NCBI GenBank assembly: GCA_012184525.1
Contig: WOFQ01000023.1
Coordinates: 248,001-312,000 of the forward strand
DNA from: Xenoacremonium recifei
Taxonomy: Eukaryota > Ascomycota > Sordariomycetes > Hypocreales > Nectriaceae
Reading direction: 5' to 3'
Length of the DNA: 64,000 nucleotides
Shown: positions 1-10,150 of the stretch, piece after piece
Layout: every line of letters begins with the position of its first letter
How positions within the stretch are numbered: position 1 is the stretch's first letter
Notes under the pieces: model-generated
Told to the model about the DNA's origin: nothing
What the model saw: the letters and a program-made list of their open reading frames with translations, nothing else
The model's database searches: none
Made by a program: the position numbers and the translations under genes

Positions 1-370
1 GCGTAGCAACTCATGCCAAACATGCACCATCGTCGACCCCATCGGGACGAGATCCAACTTCCGGCAATGACACCTAGACGAGGATGGGTAAGCAACCGTG
101 GGGAGATTGATAGCCTTCATCCTTCCGAGACGTACCAAACGCAAAGCCAATGTAGTTGAGACTGTTGAAGAGCGACAACCACGTAGTCTCGAGGCCATAC
201 TTGCCCGTCTTTGGGTTCAGCACGCCGAACTCCTTGTCGAAAGCGTCCATAGCCTGCGTGCTGGCAAAGGCCTGGTTGTCGAAGCCATAGTTGAACGTCG
301 ACACGGCAATCAACGTGCAGGCCATAGCCAGCTGGCGGTTGAAGTACCGGAACTTGGCAAAGGCACCCAT
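1..370 (-). CDS. MFS sugar transporter, N-terminal part (cut by window edge)
   Basis: Start of a plasma-membrane major facilitator superfamily sugar transporter. Exon 1 runs 370-136 and exon 2 from 73 to the window edge, separated by a 62-bp GTACGT..TAG intron. The join gives an uninterrupted reading: a first membrane segment with the NYGFDNQAF sequence usual after helix 1 of fungal hexose/maltose-type permeases, then a second segment ending IAGSWISSRWGRR. The RWGRR is the conserved loop between helices 2 and 3 of sugar porters. An in-frame ATG at 406 would add 12 residues; 370 (MGAFAKFRY) fits the family better. It is transcribed away from the GH3 beta-glucosidase across a shared 554-bp promoter, which suggests uptake of the sugar that enzyme hydrolyses. 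The substrate cannot be called from this fragment. Confidence 0.85.
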
Positions 371-924
371 GATGAAGAGAGACTGGATGTAAGGTGAAAG
401 GGTCAAGCTGCAAAGAAGGGCGAGTGCCTGTGCCTTGCTGGATTCGAGGGATCGTCAGTCCGGGGCGACGACAGACCTTATAATGGTCAGCGAACGCGTC
501 TGCCGGGCATGGCCGTGTGGAGTAACGGGGAGTTGAAAGACGAGATGCGGGACGAGATGCGGAGATCAGCTGGCCATTGGAGTTTGCGACCCATTGGGGG
601 ACAAGGTTTGCATCAACACATGGCCGTGTTAGTCTGTACGAGAGCCGGTGTCTAGATCGCGAGCTATAGTACGAGATCCGTTCCGAAACCACGATATCCG
701 GGTCACGTTCTGGGGACAGAGTCTCTAGCTTGGGTCTCGGAACTCGGAGTTCCATCTCGACTAGAAAACTCGGACCGCTCTCTGATTGGCGCCGTTCCCG
801 GGTCTTCCCCGTGGGCATCCCTCGTTCTCCGGACGTGAATGCGGAGGAACTCTCTTTATTTCACAGCCCGTCTGGCATGACCACCCATGCCCAGATTCCC
901 CAAATTCTAGATCAACCCAGCAAA
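371..924. promoter_or_regulatory. Divergent promoter between sugar transporter and GH3 glucosidase
   Basis: This 554-bp gap is bounded by two start codons facing apart, so it must hold both promoters. It contains GTGGAG at 517-522, which fits the SYGGRG core of CreA/Cre1 carbon-catabolite repressor sites; one such match is weak evidence. Long open frames crossing it are not supported by splice sites or family similarity. Confidence 0.5.
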
Positions 925-3630
925 ATGGCCGCTCAACCGGATATCGAGGCCGTGCTCAAGTCCCTGACCCTAGAGGAGAAAGTAGGCCTATATCCGGAGT
1001 CCCCTGAATAGCCCCGCCCCAGACCCCGGCATCCCAGGGTCACTCCGGATGCCGGTGTCTTACACCGTTCTGCGAGATCCAGATCACTGACGTGGACGGG
1101 CATGTAGATTTCTCTTCTCGCCGGCGGAACCTTCTCGGACACGGCTGCCATCCCAAGCAAGGGAGTTCCCCCAATCAAAGTGAGTCCTCGGTCATGTGCC
1201 AGCTCGCTAATGGGACATTATACTCACAAGATGTTCTAGACCGCCGACGGACCTAATGGCGTTCGAGCTCCTGCTACAGAGCAGAGCATCCGCTCAGCCT
1301 GCTTTCCTGCAGCCTCGAGTCTTGCTGCCACCTTTGATGTCGATGCAGCCCGCAAGTTCGGAGTAGCCCTCGCCGAGGAGGCGCGGGACAAGGGCGCCCA
1401 CTGCATCCTCGGACCAACCGTCTGCATACACCGACATCCCCTTGGTGGCCGCAACTTCGAGAGCTTTAGCGAAGACCCCTTACTGACCGGCAAGATGGCG
1501 TCGCAGGTCATCCAGGGTCTCCAAAGTCAAGGCGTGTCGGCCACTATCAAGCACTTTGTCGCCAATGAGCAGGAGTCGGAACGAACGAGTGTAGATGAGA
1601 CTATTAGTGAGCGAGCTCTGCGTGAAATCTACCTTCGCCCCTTTGAGATTGCCATTAAGGAAGCCAGTCCCTGGGCGCTTATGACGGCGTATAACCACGT
1701 CAACGGCACCCACTGTGACGCTCACGAGTGGCTACTGCGAGATATCCTACGTGGAGAATGGGGATGGGATGGCCTGGTGATGAGCGACTGGGGTGGCACT
1801 AACTCAGTAGTTGATGCTCTTAAGGCTGGTCTTGATGTCGAGATGCCTGGGCCACCCCGGATTCGCAAGATTCCTGTCGTGCTCGATGTTGTGAATAAGG
1901 GGCTTGTTTCTGAGAGCGTAATTGACGATCGAGTGCGGACAATCTTGCGTTTTGTCTTCAAGTTGAAGGAGTTGGAGCAAAAAGCGATTCCCAGCTCTGT
2001 ATCGGACAAGCCAGAGCATCGTGCGTTGATCCGAGACTCTGGAGCTCGCGGCATTGTCATGCTGAAAAATCAAGATAACGTACTGCCGCTTTCAAAGGAC
2101 AAGGTTAAGGGGAAGAAGATTGCCCTGATTGGGTTCGCAAAGGATGCTTTGGCTCACGGTGGTGGAAGTGCCAGCGTCAACACATACTACAGAGTGACGC
2201 CCGAAGAGGGACTTCGCGCGGCTCTTGGGGACTCCGTGGAATTCACTTATGCTAAGGGTGCCCATCGAGAGCGTTTGCTACCACCGATCAACAAGACTGG
2301 CAATGTCGGAACCGTGGTTGGTCTCGACGGCCAACCCGGATTTAGTCACTTGCTATTCGAGAAAGACAAGAAGGACCCCGTCGTTACTAAACATGGACAG
2401 CCGACCTCAGCATACTCACCTCTCGGATCTAACGAATCTTTCTGGAGATCTCTTGAGATTGTGGGTGACTTCACTCCTATTGAGTCCGGCACACACTATA
2501 TCGCCTGCTCAGGCCTGGGAGCGACACGAGTTTTTGTCGGTGACGAAATGGTATTCGAGCAGAAGGGGAACTGTACCGACCCTATGGGCTCACTCTTCCT
2601 CGCCGCACCAGAAGAGGAGATTAACTTCAAGTTTGAAGCTGGGAAGACTTACCGACTGCGAATCTGCAGCGACCCTCCTGTCAAGATCGGGCTTGAGATT
2701 CTGGAAGGTCGCAGCGGAGTTCGTGTTGGCTTTGCTCTGGAGTCAGACCACGATGCGGATCTCCAGGGCGAGGCTGTCAAGGTCGCCGAGCAAGCCGACT
2801 ATGCGATTGTCTTCACTGGCCATGATCCCCAATGGGAGACTGAGGGTCGGGACCAGGACTCGTTCAATCTGCCCCGCAAGGGTACTCAAGACTCCCTGGT
2901 TGCCGCTGTGGCAGCTGTAAACAAGAACACTGTTGTGGTTAACACCACAGGTGTGGCCATTGCGATGCCCTGGCTGGAGCAGATCAAGGGCTTTCTGCAG
3001 GTTTGGTTCCCTGGCCAGGAGTGCGGCAACTCGATTGCTGATGTTCTCACTGGTGCTGTTAACCCTGAAGGTCATTTGCCAGTGAGCTTTCCTCGGAGAA
3101 TTGAGGATGCTCCAGCTCATGGAAACTTCCCTGGAGAGTATGTCAATGGACAACTCAAGGTGACTTATGCTGAAGGTGTCTTTGTTGGGTACCGACATTA
3201 TGATCGAGTTGACCCCGAAAAGGTCAATTTCCCCTTTGGGTTCGGCCTTTCATATACCGACTTCAAGTTCGGCGCGCTCAAGGTGGATCAGAAGTCCAGC
3301 AGCGCAACCTCATTCAACGTTGCTCTAGACGTATCAAACGTCGGAGCAGTTGCTGGAGGGGCATTAGTCCAGATCTACGCTGGCAGAAAGGACTCCGCAC
3401 CTGAGCATCTGGTCAAATCTCTCGTGGCCTTTAAGAAGGTACAGCTACAGCCAAGCGAGACCAAAACCGTGGCGCTCACTGTTTCGACTCGGGACTTTGC
3501 CTACTTCGATGAAGATTTGAAGAGATTTGTAGTGGAGGCGGGCGAGTATAATGTTTCGTTGGGGGCATCTGCGGCAGATATTCTGAGCACTGTTACCATC
3601 CGCGTTGATAGGACTGTTCATGAACTATAG
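925..3630 (+). CDS. GH3 beta-glucosidase with PA14 insert, probably intracellular
   Basis: Predicted to release glucose from cellobiose and other beta-glucosides with retention of configuration. Exons 925-981, 1108-1179 and 1240-3630 join in frame to 839 residues. The joins restore the family N-terminus (LTLEEK then ISLLAGG, and later DGPNGVR). Visible features are KH at about 147-148, the catalytic nucleophile Asp226 in VMSDWGG, a PA14 domain at about 405-540 inserted in the C-terminal sandwich, and a fibronectin-III-like domain over the last 70 residues. There is no signal peptide at MAAQPDIEAVL, so the enzyme is probably cytosolic, acting on imported oligosaccharide. That fits the divergent sugar transporter. 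The length matches fungal intracellular GH3 enzymes of about 830-840 aa. The first donor, GTAGGC, is a poor match but is the only one that keeps the family sequence. Confidence 0.93.
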
Positions 3631-3773
3631 AAGACGTCTTATAGCATGAAACCGAATAGAAGAAAGAAAGATTATCGCCGTCAGCAACTGGACTCATCAA
3701 CCTGCAAGGTACAGATATTTGCCGTCGTATACAAGTTGTGGCAATATATTAAAACTATTATATATAGTGGCAA

Positions 3774-5159
3774 TTAACAGGAATAGCCGAACTGTATGTT
3801 TCCAATATACAATGACGATGTAACAGTAGACGTCAATTTGCAAGTAATGGTAGTGGTTGATCCAGTAACGGGAACAGGACCCGAGTATGTCTGCCATATG
3901 TTCCTACCGAGCACACTTCCGTATAAAAGTTTGTACGTCGAATAACTGTTGTCAAAAGAACACATGATGTTTGTCAGCGTGTTGCCAGTGACATAGTAAT
4001 GCTCGAACGAGAAGGTGTACTCCTCCCCAGGAACAGTATCCACCGTTTGCACGATGTATGCCGTACCGGAACCAGTAGTGTACAGATCGATGGCGTATGG
4101 TGTCTCGTCTCCGGTAACGAATGAGTAACTTCCTCCGCCAGTCGATCCAAATGTCCAAGGGGAAAGCGAAGCCCCGGAAGCACCCGTCGCGTCACTGTTG
4201 TCGAAGCCTGCGTTGCTCACGGCGTTGACTCCACAGGTAGGACCAGCTGTGGTAGTTGTGCTCGGTTCCGCCGACGTGGTTGAAGTAATCTCCTCTGCCG
4301 TCGAGGTTGTGGGATTGGTTGTGGTAGTTTCTGCGGTAGAAGAAGTGAAAGTGGTAGAAGAGATTTCTCTAGTCGCACTCGTGAAAGCAGTCGAGGAAGG
4401 CTCTACAGACAAGCTTGTAATGGCGGTCGAGGAGGGTCCTGATATAGAGGTTGTAAGTGACGTTTCTTCGGCCGTAGAAGTTGCGATGCTAGTTGTCGTA
4501 GACTCATAGGTAGAGATCGTGGCGTTAGTGGTCGTGACTTCAGCAGTAGAGGTGATAGTAACAGTGGTAGACTCTTCGACCTCGGAGCTCGTAGGAATAG
4601 CATAGGTTGAGGCTTCGGATGTTGAAATCGCAGTCTCGGTTGTCGACGCAAAGCTAGAGGATTCCACGGTCGTGGAGCTCGTAGCAATAGTGGACGATTC
4701 TTCAGTAGACGAAGTGGTAACAAGGCTCGTGGTGTATTCAGACGTTGTCACCTCTTCTGCCGTCGATGCATCAGTGCTGGAGTATTCGGTGGTAGAAATA
4801 GAGGTAACGAAAGTTGATGAAATCGCAGTCGAAGAGGCTACCTCGGATGAAACTGTGCTGCTGGGAACAGCCTCAGTCGTCGAATAGCTTAAAGCAGAAT
4901 ATGATGTGGAAGCGACAGTTGTGGTTGACTCGTCAGAAACGGAGATCGAAATGCTGTAGGTCGGTATCTTGGCCGTAGACTCGGAAATAGAAATAGAAGT
5001 AGAAACGAGAGTGGTTGTCTCTTCAGCTAGGCCAGTTGAAGTCGAGACTTGCTCCGAAGCCAACGACGAAGATGTCGGGCGACTTGGCTTGCAAGGGCTT
5101 GCATACACATCGCAGACAGCAAAAGCTGCGAGCGCTGTTACAAACTTGGCAACAAGCAT
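3774..5159 (-). CDS. Secreted Ser/Thr-rich mucin-like protein with C-terminal beta-domain
   Basis: A single-exon 461-aa protein. A signal peptide (MLVAKFVTALAAFAV...) ends near residue 20. About 280 residues of Ser/Thr-rich low-complexity sequence follow, with repeated S-S-T/T-S-T motifs, expected to be heavily O-glycosylated and extended. The last ~155 residues form a compact domain with four Cys (TCGVN, IMCSF, TITCKL, GYSC) and the pattern of galactose-binding-like or CBM/CenC-type domains common on fungal surface proteins. There is no C-terminal hydrophobic GPI tail, so it is probably secreted or wall-associated by glycans. It lies next to GH79 and GH3 genes, so a carbohydrate-binding role is plausible, but the ligand is unknown. 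The gene is AT-richer at its 3' end. Confidence 0.8.
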   Translation of the reverse strand: MLVAKFVTALAAFAVCDVYASPCKPSRPTSSSLASEQVSTSTGLAEETTTLVSTSISISESTAKIPTYSISISVSDESTTTVASTSYSALSYSTTEAVPSSTVSSEVASSTAISSTFVTSISTTEYSSTDASTAEEVTTSEYTTSLVTTSSTEESSTIATSSTTVESSSFASTTETAISTSEASTYAIPTSSEVEESTTVTITSTAEVTTTNATISTYESTTTSIATSTAEETSLTTSISGPSSTAITSLSVEPSSTAFTSATREISSTTFTSSTAETTTTNPTTSTAEEITSTTSAEPSTTTTAGPTCGVNAVSNAGFDNSDATGASGASLSPWTFGSTGGGSYSFVTGDETPYAIDLYTTGSGTAYIVQTVDTVPGEEYTFSFEHYYVTGNTLTNIMCSFDNSYSTYKLLYGSVLGRNIWQTYSGPVPVTGSTTTITCKLTSTVTSSLYIGNIQFGYSC

Positions 5160-5683
5160 CTTGAACCGCCCTGTCAGCTACCCCAGAGACTAAAAACAAC
5201 CCCGTTACAGGTTCCCCTTGGCGCACATTCCAAAGCGACAGACTTTAAGAACTTCAAATAAAATCCAGGAACCAGCACTTTTTTATTTTTTGGACGCGTG
5301 TCAGTTCATTGTCAACTCAGCCGATCCGGGGTGAAACGGGCTATTGCTTGCGCTAACTTATTATATCTCCGCAAAATGAAGCTATTGAAGACCTGCAGCA
5401 GATCCGTGCCGTGTCTCCGTTGTCATTGCTGTGAAGGAGCCCCGAAATGGCGTAGTTGAGGCGTCTAACATGTGGGACGGGAGGCAAATGTCTCACGCGA
5501 CAGGTTGACAGATGTGGACAAGGGTTAAGCGAGATGTAGAGGATCCCAATCAGTTATTTGATTCAGTTTTTGCTTTTCAGCTCCAGGACAAAGTTTTAGT
5601 CACAGTTATAACTGTTGGCTACGTGCCACCTCTCAGCCGGGTGATTCAACCAACACTTGGTCCTCCAACCAACAGCTTCTCCA
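5160..5683. other. Intergenic: promoter of mucin-like gene and GH79 3' end
   Basis: 524 bp with no supported gene. It must hold the promoter of the gene starting at 5159 and the terminator of the GH79 gene. A T-rich stretch lies at about 5281-5290. Short open frames here have no consistent splice partners. Confidence 0.5.
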
Positions 5684-7478
5684 CTAACACGAGCTGTTGA
5701 CTTCCAGGAGAACAACCTCCGAAGCAGCAACAGTAACGGTGGAGCCTTGGAGAGTCTCCTTGACGACCTTCCCTGATGGGACACCACTGTCGGTCTCAAA
5801 TGACTGTCCAGCCCACGAGCTGACAAAGAGTTAGCTTCTTCTGAAGTGAATTAAGAGCCCAGGCTGAAAGAACTTACATCCCCTCAGTAGACGTTGTGTA
5901 CGGAATACTCAAGCGCTTCATCGTCGTGCATCCCGCCTTGAACCTGCCTTCAAGCGTCACATTGAGCGCAGCCCTCGTCGAGCCACCCTCGGCGAACACA
6001 TTCGAGTTGATCAGCGCCATCCTCACCAACTTGCCGTTCTCCCAAGCTCCGTAGGTTGCGAGACCGTTGTTGTTGTTTTCAATCTCTGCGATCTTGGCTT
6101 TGCCGCTGGTTCCAATCATCTCGTCCACCACCAGCAACCCATTGTACATGGGCATGATGTGCGGACGCTCGATTCCTGTTCCGTTTACATAACCCCATCC
6201 TGGCTGGAAGACTGCAAAGAGGCGGTTGGGTGTGCTGTGGAAGTAGACACGGTCAACACCCATGGAAGCTGCTTTCAGAAGGTAGTCGACGGTCCATACT
6301 GCCGACTCTCCAGTGTTCGAAAGCCCGTAGATTGCCTCACTGTTGGATATTCCGTCAGTACAGTATTAGAAAGCCCATTTGCAGAGGTAGCTTACCTAGC
6401 ATACGTGTTGCCTTCTCCCTAAAGGCGGAGATGCAGGTTAGCTTCTCTTTCTATTATGTGCTTAAGCTTGGGTTGAACTCACAATGTAGTAGGCTCTGTC
6501 ATAAGCCTCAACCGTAGTCAAGCCAGGGTAGACAGTCGACAAATTGCTCCTGATCGTCGCCTTGTTCATGAGCGTTCCAGGAGGAGGACCACCGGGAATC
6601 GCCCCGATGCTCAGTGCTCCAGAGTACTGATGCTCTTCAAGAACCTTGTTTGCCTTTGCGATGGCCGGATCACTGAGAATTCCTGCCTCCAGTGTCCCTG
6701 TGAGCTGGAAGGGATATGTGCCAATACCAATAACCTCAGAACCAATCCAGAGACTCGGCTCGCCTTTGCCACCCGTCTTCACATTCTTGAGAGCCGTTTT
6801 AGCAAGGGGCGTCCATTCGTCGACAAAGGACGCAGCATCAGGGAAGTAAAAGTTAGGTTCGTTGCCAACTTGGATGAACTTGAGCGTTACATCCTTGGTA
6901 AGGTGAGAGCGCGATCCTTGGAAAGCTTCTGCGATCATCTTTGTCTGGGCATCAACCTCTGACTGGCTGTAGAGGTTGATACCAAAGGTGAACTCTGTTC
7001 CAGCAGGCAGGTTACCTGCGATGACATACCAGTCCCTGCCAATGCTGGTGTTGGAGCGGTGAGTGAAGGGGCCATAGACCTCGCTCAGCTGGCTAGAGTT
7101 CCAGAGCTGCAACGAGGTGTCGACATAAGCAGTGTTCTCGCTGGTTCCTGAGAGAAATGTTCAGATTGTGACTGCAAGTTTGTCATAGTAAAGACTCAAC
7201 TCACCACCCACACGGAGAGCTGGTGTCTTGCCAGTCCTTTCTCCCAAGTTGGCGAGAAGCTGGTTCATGTAGTGATTAGGCTCTCCAGTAGCATTTCCAC
7301 CGTATACAGGCCAGTACTGGAACTCGAGCGAGAAACCGGCAAAGGCAGGATCTACGAGCTTGACAAAGGGAGGTTGTGAGGCTGGAACGGTGAGAGGTAC
7401 AGTGCCTGTGACATTGATGCTGCTGCTTGCACCGGCTGCCCGGGCGGCCAACTCAACCAAAGAGGCAGGAATCTTCAT
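5684..7478 (-). CDS. GH79 family glycosidase (beta-glucuronidase type)
   Basis: Predicted to remove beta-linked 4-O-methyl-glucuronic or glucuronic acid from glycans such as arabinogalactan. Five exons (7478-7205, 7147-6483, 6418-6396, 6339-5878, 5819-5684) join in consistent phase to 519 residues, the usual size of fungal GH79 proteins. The third exon is only 23 nt. The acid/base Glu188 sits in FIQVGNEPNFYF. The C-terminal ~100 residues (LNVTLEGRFKAGCTTMKRL, then KETLQGSTVTV) match the beta-sandwich GH79C domain. The first ATG with a continuous frame gives MKIPASLVELAARAAGASSS, a borderline secretion signal. No better upstream exon was found, so secretion is likely but not certain. Exact substrate is not determinable here. 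Confidence 0.87.
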
Positions 7479-8793
7479 ATTGCAAGGCACAAGTCACGAC
7501 TACTCGCTATAGCCTCCACACCAAGTTCCAGCTCATACGCGGGTTACGGAGAGCTTTATCGTCGTTCATCGGCTATAGAGCCATCTTGTTGTGACTGACC
7601 TGCTTCCGAGCGAGGTGAATTCCAGGCGAGCAGTTCATCCAAGAAACCACGAGCTCCTCACTCAGCGCGGGGTTGGTCAAACTATTACGGCGATCTCTCA
7701 TGTTTAGGCTGGCATAGCTCCAACAGTTCGGACCTTTGTTATGGTGCAAGAAACCAGGTTTATGCGGTGATTGTTGTTAGAACCACGCTAAACCAGATCA
7801 ACTCCACCATCCCCAATTTGCTCTTGGCCTTGTGTTTTCCCCTTTATAGATTCAGAAAAGTCCATGTATTCCGATATCAGCAGTGTATGTCTTAACAGAA
7901 GTCCGTCAGGGCAGTGTCATTTTTGCAGGCATGTGAGAAACATGTCTGCAGTAGAGCATCTGGCGCTGCGATCTGCCATGTAACTCAGGCGTCCCACGTT
8001 TTGACAGTCTGGGGAAAAGCTGCGGGGAACTACGAGAATCCGGGGATCGATAACATGTCAGACGTCGTTTACAGAGTAAATCATGCCCTCGGAGTTCTCA
8101 ATTGAACTAACTGTCAGACGACCCTTCAAAATGCTCATTTAGGGAAAGATGAACATCTTGGCAGTTCGGAGCACCATCTCGCTTGGAACGGATCAAGACT
8201 GGCGGGGAGGGAATCAATGGCGCTAGACCTGGCCGTGATGATGAAGTTGCTGTTGTTCCAAGCGAGATCAGCCCCAGTGAGCTATTTCATGCTTGGTCCT
8301 ATTGGTAGAGTGTAAAAAATGGAAGAAAATCCGTGCGAAACAGGGTTGTCATGGATTTGACGTTATTCAGTTCGGAATGATGTTATTGAGACCAATTCCG
8401 AGCGAAGTTGGGGATCTACATAGGTATCCTCTCTTCGACCTCGCTTATATCCGGGCTCCGTCAATCTTCACACAAGGCTCATATAATCTCTTTGTTTGGC
8501 CGTCAAGGCAGATGGCGCTTGTAGGGCCCTCCATTTCCTCCGTAATTGTGCGGCTTTATGACTGCAGAAGGAAGAAGCAAGTCTGGGAAATATTAGCTTC
8601 GCATAGAAGTCTCAAAGATGGACTTCCATGTCGCTCACGTCATAATTTAAGTTTCAATATTTGATTTGTCGGCACGTTCGGGCGAAGAGGGAAGAAAGAC
8701 TATAAAAAGCTGAGGATAAAAGCGCATGAAGATTTAATGATTGTCCAGCAATCCTTGACCGGTCTGATCACGCCGACCTACAACTCATTGGAT
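7479..8793. other. Intergenic, 1.3 kb, no supported gene
   Basis: This stretch contains the GH79 promoter on its left side and the 3' end of the orphan gene at 8794 on its right. Frames up to 123 codons on the + strand begin at non-ATG codons and lack splice or family support. No repeat or RNA gene was seen. Confidence 0.45.
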
Positions 8794-9556
8794 TCAATAG
8801 GGCGTCTTCTGGCTTTCCAGTCTCTCTAGATGATTTTCGCTCAGCTCGAAATTGTACGCCGCATCTATGCACTCCAAGATGAATTTCCTGTAAGATTCTG
8901 CGGACCAGACCTTATGACATCCCAAACCCGTGTGTGCCAGTGATGCTACAAACGTGGCTGCCATGCTCGCAGAAAGAGAGTTCACTACTGGCATCGGCAC
9001 AATGCTACTCCACAGGGGTAGCTTGGTGATAGCAAAGCCGGTGCCTCTGCGTCATTTAGCCATGCATTAGCCACTTCGGCATTATACGATGAGCAAAAAG
9101 ATGACATACGCTAGGAGAGGAAGGCCTATGTGTGGTATATCTCGTGATTGCGACTCTTCCAAGGCATCAAACCAAAATAGCATCTCGTTCAGCTCTTTAA
9201 CGAGGTTATCTCGGGCTACTTTCATACCCCAGTACTCTGAAGCTGTCCTCAGAAGTGTCAGCCTAACCTAACTGCGCCGTGCGTCAGAGCATATCAGTTG
9301 CCTCACCAGAACGTGAAGCGCGATCCCCTAGCCCGTTGCCGACTTGTTTTCTTATGTGACAGAGGTAGTGTTTGAGATAGACAATGGCGTCAAGCCTTGC
9401 AGCACCAAACTTCGTCCTCGCATCTCGAGAGGAAGCATTCATGAAAGGAGCACCAATGTCTTCATTTCTGGGAGAAATATCTTCAGTGTAGGGCCCATGA
9501 CGTAGGGAAGCTGCAGACTGGTGGAGGGCAGCTACAGCAAGATGATTGGGTTCCAT
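8794..9556 (-). CDS. Orphan 209-aa protein, three exons
   Basis: I do not recognise the family. Exons 9556-9307, 9236-9110 and 9046-8794 join phase-consistently to 209 residues: TCTG|GTGAGG..TTCAG|AG, with a good CTGAC branch site, then GC|GTATGT..CGCAG|A. The product is largely alpha-helical by eye. It has an N-terminal helix beginning MEPNHLAVAALHQSA, a middle part EYWGMKVARDNLVKELNEM, a hydrophobic stretch SLSASMAATFVASLAH, and a charged C-terminus (ELSENHLERLESQ). The hydrophobic stretch and helix pattern resemble the middle-homology helices of fungal regulators, but no DNA-binding domain is present. It could be a regulator fragment or a lineage-specific protein. The start at 9556 is the first ATG in frame, and an upstream exon cannot be excluded. 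Confidence 0.6.
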
Positions 9557-10150
9557 CAGGGCAGTGATCCTAAGGAAGACGTTGCAGAGGAGGAAAAAGA
9601 AAACGGTGACAGTCGCCGAACGGAAGCGAGGTAAGTCTTTCTTTGCAGACCGCTTGATTGATAAAAATTTTCAACTCTTCCTTTTCTCCGAGGTCCTCCG
9701 TGCCGGAGCACGTGTAGGGCCAATGTTTCAGATCTCTTTATCATTCACGCGGGGTTACGTCAAAATGCAAATGCCATGCAACGTCTCCCTACAGTTGTGT
9801 TCAATCACCATAGGCTAGAGCAAGGTCAGATGGACAGTCTAAAATATTACAAAGCAACGACACAAGACGTTAACATCACACAGATGACCTCGAATGAATC
9901 GTGGCACAGGATTATTGGGCAATGGTATGATCAAGTTGACACCGTCCAGATCACCATCAGCCTGGACAGTCTCGTGTTGACACTGTCAACGAATGACAAT
10001 CCGATCTCTCTATCACATTGAAGAACACCGAAATTACAATTCGGGGCACCGGAGGAAAATTCAGACACTTATTAAAGATGAAGTGGTCTGCCTCGAAGAT
10101 ATTTCGGCTCAGTAATGTGGCTTCAAAGCCTTCACAGAGGAATTTTGGCC
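9557..10150. promoter_or_regulatory. Divergent intergenic region between two orphan genes
   Basis: 594 bp separate the start codons of the orphan gene at 9556 (-) and the orphan gene at 10151 (+), so both promoters should lie here. Near-identical sequence CCATCAG/CATCAG and GTTGACAC(T)/TGACACTG words recur around 9930-9990, but no convincing operator was identified. Confidence 0.4.

Noticed and set aside
117..818. Long minus-strand frame of 233 codons
   Set aside because: It overlaps the transporter exon in another frame, has low-complexity Arg/Pro/Ser content and no family similarity.
4198..4887. Open + strand frames rich in Val/Glu
   Set aside because: They are the antisense reading of the Ser/Thr-rich repeat region of the mucin-like gene.
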